Of a DNA stretch of 7,060 nucleotides, positions 1-4,730 are shown piece after piece. How positions within the stretch are numbered: position 1 is the stretch's first letter; the number at the start of each line of letters is the position of its first letter. Position numbers and translations under genes: made by a program. The notes beneath the pieces were generated by a model, which saw only the letters and a list, made by a program, of their open reading frames with translations, was not told the DNA's origin and made no database searches. This stretch comes from Pseudomonadota bacterium (GTDB lineage: Bacteria > Pseudomonadota > Alphaproteobacteria > Caulobacterales > Caulobacteraceae): positions 1 through 7,060 of the forward strand of contig JAEYNH010000015.1 in assembly GCA_023412655.1 (NCBI GenBank), given 5' to 3'.

Positions 1-117
1 CGCGAGCTGCTCGCCCACACAGCGGCCGGACTGGTGATCATCGAAGGCGAGCGCGAGGCGGGTGAAGCTGTCTACCGGCTGGCCGACGCGGTGGTGGCGC
101 GCGGGGCGCGCCGCTGA
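1..117 (+). CDS. 3' end of an unidentified protein gene (partial)
   Basis: The first 117 bases are open in frame 1 and give 38 C-terminal residues ending in GARRR-type basic residues before TGA at 115-117. The visible part reads as one amphipathic helical segment rich in Ala, Glu and Arg, with a hydrophobic patch (GLVII). Third codon positions are strongly G/C, as in the neighbouring genes. The next gene starts 18 bases after the stop with its own ribosome-binding site, so the two may be co-transcribed. I do not recognise the family. Because only the tail is visible, function cannot be assigned. Position next to a phage-like protein makes a phage-related role possible but unproven. Confidence 0.55.
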   Translation, partial: RELLAHTAAGLVIIEGEREAGEAVYRLADAVVARGARR

Positions 118-135
118 CGAGTTCAGGAGAAGAGA

Positions 136-696
136 ATGGCGAAAGCCGACGCGCGCGAACGGCTGCTGCGCCTGGAGCGTCAGGCGCAGTCCAGGTCTGA
201 GGCACGAGCGGTGATGGATGGCGTGGCCGAGACGGTCAGGCTGTCGCGAGCCAAGGGCGCGGCGTTCGAGGCCCCAGCCGGCAAGAAGGCGAGGGCTCAG
301 CCGATCCGGCGGCTGAGCGGCCTGGAGTGGCTGTTGCGGAAAGGGCGGTTGACGCCCGCCGAGGCGGCGGCAGGCGAGCGGTATGGGCTTGCCTATCGAC
401 GGGCCCGGCTGGATCCGGCCATCCCCTCGACACTCGAGGCCATGGCGCTGGCCCATCATAGCGCGGCCGGGCCTTCGCTGAAGCAGCTGGTGGCGCGTGC
501 CCACGGGACGGCGGAAGCCGTCGGTGCGCTGGCGGCCTATCGGCAGCGGCTTCTGATGCAGCCCGACCTGATCGCGGCGTGCGATACAGTCTGCGGAGAG
601 GAAAGGACACCGCGGGAAGCGGCGGGCGGGGAGCGGGAGGCCCTGCGGCTTGAGGCGGTGCTCAAGGTGGCGTTGAGCATCCTGCACGCGGCCTAG
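136..696 (+). CDS. Phage-associated hypothetical protein, DUF6456-like
   Basis: A 186-aa soluble protein with no signal peptide or membrane segment. The start ATG is preceded by AGGAGA at 125-130 with 5-base spacing. The N-terminal 45 residues are highly charged and probably helical. A central segment (about residues 58-92) has the pattern L-x-W-L-hydrophilic-A-G-E-R followed by Arg-rich helix. The C-terminal part (about 130-183) contains YRQ, a Cys pair region (C149, C153) and a final helix ending LKVAL. This layout resembles, from memory, DUF6456-type proteins found near terminase genes and in phage or gene-transfer-agent neighbourhoods; I cannot align it here. A DNA-binding or packaging-control role would be inference. 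Its 3' end overlaps the convergent response-regulator gene by 4 bases. A terminase pair lies 735 bases downstream, supporting a phage origin. Confidence 0.7.
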   Translation: MAKADARERLLRLERQAQSRSEARAVMDGVAETVRLSRAKGAAFEAPAGKKARAQPIRRLSGLEWLLRKGRLTPAEAAAGERYGLAYRRARLDPAIPSTLEAMALAHHSAAGPSLKQLVARAHGTAEAVGALAAYRQRLLMQPDLIAACDTVCGEERTPREAAGGEREALRLEAVLKVALSILHAA

Positions 697-1067
697 CCGC
701 TCGCGGTCCGGTTCTCGATAATGGCCATGACTTTGTCGGCGAGCTCGTCTGGATAAAATGGCTTGGGAAACATCAAGGCGTCGGGCACGCCGAAGCGGTC
801 GAGATGGGCGGCATGGCCCGTGATGTAGACGACCTGCAGTTCCGGATGCAGCTGGCGCGCGCGGCGGGCGACATCGAAGCCTGTGGTGCCGTAGCCCAGA
901 TTGATGTCCGCAATCAGCACGTTCAGATCGCGGGCCTCGCGGTCCAAGATGGCGTAGGCGCCCTCGTCATTGGCGGCGGTGCGCACTCGCACTCCACGGC
1001 GCTCCAAGGCGTCCTGGACCACTTCCAGCACATCCCTCTCGTCTTCGACTATCAGGACGGTCGACAT
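693..1067 (-). CDS. Single-domain response regulator (CheY-like receiver)
   Basis: A 124-aa stand-alone receiver domain that accepts phosphate from a histidine kinase, presumably acting through protein-protein contacts because it has no output domain. Visible hallmarks are the acidic pair E8-D9 after the first beta strand, phospho-acceptor D54 (in IADINLG), the switch threonine T83 (YITGHA) and the conserved lysine K102 followed by proline (FPKPF). Length is normal for a lone receiver. The frame stays open far upstream of ATG 1067, but the receiver fold begins exactly at MSTVLIVEDE, so this start is preferred even though no strong Shine-Dalgarno sequence precedes it. No kinase gene is in the window. 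It is transcribed opposite to almost everything else, convergent with the gene at 136-696 and divergent from the terminase pair. Confidence 0.9.
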   Translation of the reverse strand: MSTVLIVEDERDVLEVVQDALERRGVRVRTAANDEGAYAILDREARDLNVLIADINLGYGTTGFDVARRARQLHPELQVVYITGHAAHLDRFGVPDALMFPKPFYPDELADKVMAIIENRTASG

Positions 1068-1126
1068 CCGGTCCAAACGCTCGCTTGGCTCGCCTCGCCC
1101 GCTGGCGACGGGCTGGGCCGACTGAG

Positions 1127-1152
1127 AACGATCTAGCCGTGCCACGGGTTCT
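1127..1152 (-). promoter_or_regulatory. Candidate EcfG/SigT-type promoter for the minus-strand response regulator
   Basis: Read on the minus strand, AGAAC (1152-1148) is followed by 17 bases and then CGTT (1130-1127). The alphaproteobacterial general-stress sigma factor consensus is GGAAC-N16/17-CGTT, so the -10 box is perfect and the -35 box has one mismatch. The implied transcript would have a leader of roughly 50 bases before ATG 1067. The motif is short and this genome is GC-rich, so chance occurrence cannot be excluded. Confidence 0.35.
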
Positions 1153-1191
1153 GGGCCAATTCTGGGCACGACGGATGTTCGTGTTTTGTTC

Positions 1192-1219
1192 TTGATCCCA
1201 GTGCGTTTTGATGTAGATT
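1192..1219 (+). promoter_or_regulatory. Candidate sigma70-type promoter for the terminase pair
   Basis: TTGATC (1192-1197) and TAGATT (1214-1219) are separated by 16 bases, each matching four of six consensus positions, inside the only AT-rich patch of the intergenic region. Together they could drive the terminase genes with a leader of about 200 bases. The octamer GTAGATTT found here (1213-1220) recurs at 3228-3235 upstream of the second response regulator. Confidence 0.3.
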
Positions 1220-1430
1220 TATGGCAGCGTTGATGAGTGCGCCCGGCGCACCACAATCTGCCGGCGCCGAACAGCGCCGCCCGCGCGAAGTGGGACATGA
1301 CCGGGATGATCGAGGCGTAGCAGCCTCCACGGTGCACGTCGGCCCTTCCGTGACTTGAAGCCCAAGCATTGCCCCCGCGCCGACCAAGGCGGCGGCGCAG
1401 GGCGCATGCGCATCCCCCGTGGAGTTGACG

Positions 1431-1748
1431 ATGCCGAAATCTGAAGGCGAAGGCGCCGCATCCGCCCAGAAGGGCAAGGCGGCCTCGGTGGCGACGGTCC
1501 GCAAGGCGGCGAGGACAAAGGCGCTGGCCGCCCTGGATGCGCTCGAGACCCTGATGATGAGCGATGGCCAGACGGCGGTCCGCCTGGCCGCGGCCCGCGA
1601 AATCCTCGACCGGGGATATGGCAGGCCCAAGCCGAGCGAAGCAGAGGTGGTCCAGAAGCCCCGCGGCATGACGGTCATCGTGCGCAAGTTTACCGCTCCG
1701 CCCACGCCAGGCGCTCCCAAGGCTTCCGAAAGGGAGGAAAGGGGTTGA
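1431..1748 (+). CDS. Phage terminase small subunit-like protein
   Basis: A 105-aa protein that probably recognises phage DNA and helps load the packaging motor. I chose ATG 1431 because GGAG at 1421-1424 sits 6 bases upstream; an in-frame GTG at 1419 is the alternative. The N-terminus is Ala/Lys-rich and low-complexity. Residues 28-62 form a helical core ending in AAAREILDRGYGRP, a pattern I know from small terminase or terminase-associated proteins (A-A-x-x-I/L-L-D-R-x-x-G-R-P). The C-terminal 30 residues are Pro/Lys-rich and end in a charged tail, plausibly the segment contacting the large subunit. The stop codon overlaps the start of the large terminase by 4 bases, indicating translational coupling. 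The subunit assignment rests on this motif and on position; the protein is shorter than many small terminases. Confidence 0.7.
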   Translation: MPKSEGEGAASAQKGKAASVATVRKAARTKALAALDALETLMMSDGQTAVRLAAAREILDRGYGRPKPSEAEVVQKPRGMTVIVRKFTAPPTPGAPKASEREERG

Positions 1749-3088
1749 GCCGCCGGAAGAACAACGAAGCGCCGGAGGTGCCAGGGCTCTGGGAGCCGCG
1801 AGAGTACCAGAAGCCTCTGATGCAGTATCTGGAGCATGGGGGCAGGAGGGCGGACGTGGCCGCGCATCGCCGGTGGGGCAAGGACGAGGTGGCCCTGCAT
1901 TGGACGGCGACCCAGGTGGTCGAACGGGCGGGTGTGTACTGGCACCTGCTGCCGGAGGCGGCGCAGGGCCGCAAGGCCGTCTGGGACGCGGTGAACCCCC
2001 ACACGGGAAAGCGCCGGATCGACGAGGCCTTTCCACCCTCGATCCGGGAGCGGACACGGGACGGCGACATGACGATCCATTTCCATAATGGATCGGTATG
2101 GCAGGTGGCCGGATCAGACAATTACAACTCCCTGGTCGGCTCGCCGCCCGTGGGGGTGGTGTTCTCGGAATGGGCGTTGGCAAAGCCGGACGCCTGGGAC
2201 TTCCTGAGGCCCATCTTGGCCGAGAATGGCGGATGGGCGCTGTTTCTCTGGACCCCGCGGGGGCGCAACCACGCCACTCGGGCGTTCGAGGCGCGGGAGC
2301 TGGACCCCGAGTGGTACTGCGAACGGGCGCCTGCCACGCAAACGGACGTGTTCACCCCGGCCCAGCTGGAAAAGGAGCGGAGTGAGCTCGCGGCGGAGCT
2401 GGGCTCGCGGGAAGAAGGCGAAGCGCGGTTCGCTTCGGAATATCTGGTGGACTTCGATGCGGCAGCCCCCGGCGCCTACTACGCCGGACTGTTGGGGGAG
2501 GCGGAGAGGGCCGGCCGCATCGGAAGGACGCCCTACGATCCGGCGCTGAAGGTGGACACCGCCTGGGACCTCGGGATCGACGACTACACGGCCATCTGGT
2601 TCTTCCAGCAGACCGGACGCGAAATCCGCGCGATCGACTATTTCGAGACTCACGGGGAAGGGCTGGCGGCGGTGGTTCGCCAGGCGATCGCCTCAAAGCC
2701 CTACACGTACGGCACACACCACCTGCCGCACGATGTGATGGTGCGGGAATTGGGGACGGGGCGCTCGCGTATGGAGACGCTGACGTCGCTGGGGCTATTC
2801 GGAGTATCAGCGGGACAGGCCGTGGATCCGGAGGAGCGAGTGAACGCCACCCGCCTGACGCTCCCGATCACCTGGTTCGACAGGGAGCGGTGTGCGCTAG
2901 GTCTGGAGCGGCTGCGGGCCTATCGCAAGCGGTGGAACCGGAGCACGCGGAGTTATGCCGGTCCATTGCACGACCAGGCCAGCCATAGCGCGGATGCGTT
3001 CGGCGAGTTTGCGCTCAACCGCCGCGGGGCGCCGCCTGGCAAGCGCACCGAACGGGCGGCTGGCGGCGCACTGTCCTGGATGGGCTGA
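1745..3088 (+). CDS. terL: Phage terminase large subunit (ATPase-nuclease)
   Basis: A 447-aa DNA-packaging motor that would cut concatemeric DNA and drive it into a prohead. It starts with TTG at 1745 behind GGAGG at 1733-1737 (7-base spacing), overlapping the preceding gene by 4 bases. The ATPase half shows a Walker A-like element at residues 40-48 (HRRWGKDE), a Walker B element at 137-142 (VVFSE, catalytic E142) and a coupling motif around 166-175 (LFLWTPRGRN). The nuclease half shows an RNase H-like first acidic strand at 271-286 (DTAWDLGIDD, D275) and a late acidic residue D417 in SHSADAF. Asp at position 47 replaces the usual Thr/Ser; from memory, RRWGKD is common in one terminase family, so it need not mean loss of activity. 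Length and motifs look intact, yet no portal or capsid gene follows. Confidence 0.93.
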   Translation: MSRRKNNEAPEVPGLWEPREYQKPLMQYLEHGGRRADVAAHRRWGKDEVALHWTATQVVERAGVYWHLLPEAAQGRKAVWDAVNPHTGKRRIDEAFPPSIRERTRDGDMTIHFHNGSVWQVAGSDNYNSLVGSPPVGVVFSEWALAKPDAWDFLRPILAENGGWALFLWTPRGRNHATRAFEARELDPEWYCERAPATQTDVFTPAQLEKERSELAAELGSREEGEARFASEYLVDFDAAAPGAYYAGLLGEAERAGRIGRTPYDPALKVDTAWDLGIDDYTAIWFFQQTGREIRAIDYFETHGEGLAAVVRQAIASKPYTYGTHHLPHDVMVRELGTGRSRMETLTSLGLFGVSAGQAVDPEERVNATRLTLPITWFDRERCALGLERLRAYRKRWNRSTRSYAGPLHDQASHSADAFGEFALNRRGAPPGKRTERAAGGALSWMG

Positions 3089-3094
3089 ACGAAA

Positions 3095-3122
3095 ACGCCC
3101 CGGCCAGGGTGGGTCGGGGCGT
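3095..3122 (+). terminator. Hairpin terminator after the large terminase gene
   Basis: A perfect 8-bp stem, ACGCCCCG (3095-3102) with CGGGGCGT (3115-3122), encloses a 12-base loop and begins 6 bases after the terminase stop codon. It is preceded by an A run (3092-3095) but lacks a downstream T tract, as is common in GC-rich genomes. It would separate the terminase transcript from the response regulator downstream. Confidence 0.6.
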
Positions 3123-3165
3123 CTCGTCAGCGCGGCGCCAAAGGGGGGGCTCGTCGGCGCGGCGC
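3123..3165 (+). repeat. 16-base imperfect direct repeat
   Basis: CTCGTCAGCGCGGCGC at 3123-3138 recurs as CTCGTCGGCGCGGCGC at 3150-3165, differing at one position, with a 27-base period. A run of seven G lies between the copies (3143-3149). Its position directly after the terminase terminator could mark an old junction, but no function is evident. Confidence 0.5.
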
Positions 3166-3286
3166 AGTCATAAAACCGGCGAAGAGCGCGTCGGGTTCCC
3201 TCAACCCGCGCGCACATAGATCAACCGTAGATTTGTTCCCGACGTGCGTTCGGCGGCGTAGGCGCAGGCAGCTTTCAAGGGCCGGC

Positions 3287-3760
3287 ATGGACCTTCGCAA
3301 CGTCCATTTTCTTGTCATCGAGGACAGCCACCAGACAGTCGTGCTGGTCCGCTCCGTGCTGCAGAGCTGGGGCGCAGAGGTGGTGCATGAGGCCAATGGG
3401 GTAGAGCGCGCGCTCGAGCTGCTGGCCACCGCCAACCCGGACATCTGCATCCTGGACCAGTGGCTCGGCGCCGACGACGGCCTGTCGCTGCTGCGGTTCA
3501 TCCGGCACGAGGGGCCGAACCCTTACCTGCCCGTGATCGTGCTCTCAGCCGACGGCCGCCCGGCCAAGGTGGCGGAGGCGCGGGACGCCGGCGCCAACGA
3601 ATTCCTAGTGAAGCCGTTTACTGCCCAGGGCCTCTACGACCGGCTGAACGCCGTAATCCACCGGCCGCGGACCTTTGTGCGTTCACTGCACTATTTCGGG
3701 CCCGATCGTCGAAGGCGGGCCGAGCCCGAGTATGAGGGGCCGGAGCGGCGGGGCGGCTGA
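3287..3760 (+). CDS. Single-domain response regulator with basic PDRRRR/GPERR tail
   Basis: A 157-aa protein with a receiver domain in residues 5-125 and a short basic tail. Receiver hallmarks are E12-D13, phospho-acceptor D57 (CILDQWLG), switch serine S87 (VLSADG) and K109-P110 (LVKPF). The tail carries FGPDRRRR at 138-144 and GPERR at 151-155, an arrangement I know from a family of alphaproteobacterial response regulators without a DNA-binding domain; its role is unclear to me. I chose ATG 3287 because AAGGG at 3277-3281 sits 5 bases upstream and the domain starts right after it. The frame extends upstream to 3233, but those residues are an Arg-rich stretch unlike a receiver. It is isolated from any kinase gene. 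A possible micro-protein gene converges from the other strand. Confidence 0.9.
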   Translation: MDLRNVHFLVIEDSHQTVVLVRSVLQSWGAEVVHEANGVERALELLATANPDICILDQWLGADDGLSLLRFIRHEGPNPYLPVIVLSADGRPAKVAEARDAGANEFLVKPFTAQGLYDRLNAVIHRPRTFVRSLHYFGPDRRRRAEPEYEGPERRGG

Positions 3761-3777
3761 TCTCAGGTTCAGCCCGG

Positions 3778-3924
3778 TCACATCCCGGAAAAGAGGGCTA
3801 GGCCGGCCAGGCAGGCGCCTAGGGCAAGGCCAGCGAGGACGCTGGCCGCATACTCCAACGGGCCCAGCGGTCGCCACATCATGCTCGCCAGGGTGGAGGG
3901 CTCGCCGATTCCAGGCCACGGCAT
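3778..3924 (-). CDS. Possible single-pass membrane micro-protein
   Basis: An open frame of 48 codons lies in the otherwise empty 3761-4057 gap. The predicted peptide starts MPWPGIGEP and has a hydrophilic first half containing an internal MM at residues 15-16. One hydrophobic helix spans about residues 26-46, with Gly/Ala/Leu spacing typical of helix packing. Third codon positions are about 80 percent G/C, consistent with coding use here. No convincing Shine-Dalgarno sequence precedes ATG 3924; translation could instead begin at residue 15 or 16. It lies convergent to the response regulator and divergent from the GlsB-type gene. I do not recognise a family; a chance open frame remains quite possible. 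Confidence 0.38.
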   Translation of the reverse strand: MPWPGIGEPSTLASMMWRPLGPLEYAASVLAGLALGACLAGLALFSGM

Positions 3925-4002
3925 GCCGGTTGCACCCGCAGCCAACCCAGGCGAGCAGCGCAGGTCACGACGGTCCGCATCGCCGGGTCACAGTCTGCTG
4001 AT

Positions 4003-4027
4003 GAAACCTAGGCCGGGGCTCCGCATT
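4003..4027 (+). promoter_or_regulatory. Weak EcfG-like promoter candidate for the GlsB-family gene
   Basis: GAAAC (4003-4007), 16 bases, then CATT (4024-4027) differs from GGAAC-N16/17-CGTT at one base in each box. The position, about 30 bases before ATG 4058, fits a stress-induced membrane gene, but two mismatches in nine bases make it weak. Confidence 0.2.
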
Positions 4028-4057
4028 CAGCCCGCGGACAGAGAGGAGACTCGTTAC

Positions 4058-4315
4058 ATGGATGGCGTTGGCATTATTGGTGCGATCATCATCGGCATTC
4101 TTGCCGGCTGGATCGCCGAGAAGGTGATGCGCCGCAACCACGGCCTGCTCACCAACCTGATCGTGGGTGTCGTGGGGGCGTTCCTGGGTAGCTTCGTTGC
4201 GACCGCTCTCGGCTTCGATCCGGGTTCGGGGATCATCCCCAGCCTGCTGATCGCGACCCTGGGCGCGATCCTGCTGCTGTTCCTGCTGGGCCTGTTCCAG
4301 CGTCGGCGCGTCTGA
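4058..4315 (+). CDS. GlsB/YeaQ/YmgE-family inner-membrane protein
   Basis: An 85-aa integral membrane protein of the family once called transglycosylase-associated, often induced by stress in other bacteria; its biochemical activity is unknown. Three hydrophobic helices lie at about residues 4-20, 31-51 and 59-80. Family features are visible: the early GxxxGxxA segment with WIAEKVMRR, the Asn-containing NLIVGVVGAFLGSF stretch at 33-46, a Gly/Asp loop (GFDPGSG) and a final GAILLLFLLGLF helix ending in basic QRRR, all of normal length. ATG 4058 is preceded by GAGAGGAGA at 4041-4049. It appears monocistronic: the upstream neighbour is far away and a strong hairpin follows within 30 bases of the stop. 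Two response regulators nearby make stress control attractive, but this is inference. Confidence 0.9.
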   Translation: MDGVGIIGAIIIGILAGWIAEKVMRRNHGLLTNLIVGVVGAFLGSFVATALGFDPGSGIIPSLLIATLGAILLLFLLGLFQRRRV

Positions 4316-4341
4316 CGCGCCCAGAAGTTTGCGGGCAGCCG

Positions 4342-4370
4342 GGCCGGCGACGGGTGACCGTCCGCCGGCC
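4342..4370 (+). terminator. Terminator-like hairpin after the GlsB-family gene
   Basis: GGCCGGCGACGG (4342-4353), a GTGA loop, and CCGT-C-CGCCGGCC (4358-4370) form a 12-bp stem with a single bulged C at 4362. TTCT follows directly. It begins 27 bases after the stop codon and should end that transcript before the lipoprotein gene. Confidence 0.65.
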
Positions 4371-4400
4371 TTCTGCTGTGAAAAGCCGCCCTTTCGACAA

Positions 4401-4438
4401 CATTCGCGTGAATGGAACGACCGTCCCCTGAAGGACGG
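4401..4438 (+). promoter_or_regulatory. Two adjacent inverted repeats upstream of the lipoprotein gene
   Basis: CATTC-GCGT-GAATG (4401-4414) and CCGTCC-CCTGAA-GGACGG (4421-4438) are perfect dyads with centres 22 bp apart, about 60-100 bases before ATG 4498. They could be operators or leader RNA hairpins. Two GGAAC sequences (4414-4418 and 4438-4442) occur here but neither has a good CGTT at the right distance. No standard promoter is clear. Confidence 0.3.
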
Positions 4439-4497
4439 GAACCTCGGCCAAGCACCACGACTTCAAGCGCAGGTCAGACCTAGATGGAGATGAGATC

Positions 4498-4725
4498 ATG
4501 CGTATTGCTGCCTGCGCCATCGCGCTGACCGGCCTCATGGGGCTGGCCGCGTGCGCCTCGAACAACGACGATGCCACCTACGCCGAAGTCGGCACCTCTG
4601 TGAACACGGCTGCGCCGGCGCCTGCGCCTATGGCTGAGCCGGCCCCTGCGCCGCCGCCGCCGCCCGCGTATACGGGTTCGGCGTCGGACACCGGTGCGAC
4701 CACGCGGGCCGGCGAGCGCGGCTAA
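4498..4725 (+). CDS. Small Pro/Ala-rich lipoprotein
   Basis: A 75-aa predicted lipoprotein. The N-terminus has one Arg, a hydrophobic stretch and the lipobox L16-A17-A18-C19, so lipidation at C19 and export are expected. The mature part is about 57 residues, beginning ASNNDD and dominated by Ala/Pro repeats at about 38-58, including PPPPP, a flexible, likely unstructured linker that could span periplasm or contact the cell wall. GGAGA at 4486-4490 precedes ATG by 7 bases. Only 5 bases separate its stop from the L,D-transpeptidase start, so the two are probably one operon and may act together in the envelope. Asp after position +2 is at N21-N22-D23; there is no Asp at +2, so outer-membrane sorting is expected. 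The specific family is not recognised. Confidence 0.85.
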   Translation: MRIAACAIALTGLMGLAACASNNDDATYAEVGTSVNTAAPAPAPMAEPAPAPPPPPAYTGSASDTGATTRAGERG

Positions 4726-4730
4726 GACGG

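Larger units (their letters stand above)
1068..1430. other. Divergent intergenic region between response regulator and terminase genes
   Basis: This 363-base stretch lacks a convincing gene. It contains an AT-richer patch (about 1171-1230) unusual for this GC-rich window, an 8-base direct repeat TTCTGGGC at 1149-1156 and 1160-1167 (11-base period, about one helical turn), and a 6-bp GC inverted repeat CGGCGC/GCGCCG at 1262-1279 with no T tract. It should contain the promoters of both flanking transcription units. The sequence from 1280 to 1418 shows no recognisable motif. Confidence 0.6.
1431..3122 (+). mobile_element. Orphan phage packaging module (terminase pair with terminator)
   Basis: The small and large terminase genes form a compact unit closed by a hairpin at 3095-3122. 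In tailed phages and gene transfer agents a portal gene usually follows the large terminase, but here a chromosomal-type response regulator comes next. The DUF6456-like gene at 136-696 may belong to the same element, split from it by the minus-strand regulator. No integrase, attachment site or flanking duplication is visible, so element boundaries are not defined. It could be a prophage remnant, or a domesticated packaging unit serving capsid genes elsewhere. Confidence 0.4.

Noticed and set aside
804..1136. 110-codon plus-strand frame over the response regulator
   Set aside because: Opposite strand carries all receiver residues; this frame mirrors it and has no ribosome-binding site.
1221..1358. 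45-codon plus-strand frame in the divergent intergenic region
   Set aside because: No Shine-Dalgarno sequence, low-complexity Ala/Arg/Asp content, no membrane helix or motif; likely chance.
1133..2086. 317-codon minus-strand open frame
   Set aside because: Antisense to the terminase pair, low-complexity, no recognisable motif; the plus strand has clear family motifs.
1068..2183. Very long minus-strand frame continuing upstream of the response regulator start
   Set aside because: It is antisense to the terminase genes, Pro/Arg-rich and without domains; the receiver fold begins cleanly at 1067. It is a GC-rich shadow frame.
3233..3286. Upstream extension of the second response regulator
   Set aside because: It adds an Arg-rich stretch outside the receiver fold, whereas ATG 3287 has a well-spaced AAGGG.
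3675..4001. Plus-strand frame bridging the second regulator and the gap
   Set aside because: Arg/Pro/Gly-rich with no domain, overlapping the regulator tail in another frame; no start signal.
4414..4442. Two GGAAC boxes as EcfG promoters for the lipoprotein operon
   Set aside because: Neither has CGTT at 16-17 bases; the first gives ACGG/CGGG and the second GACT/ACTT.
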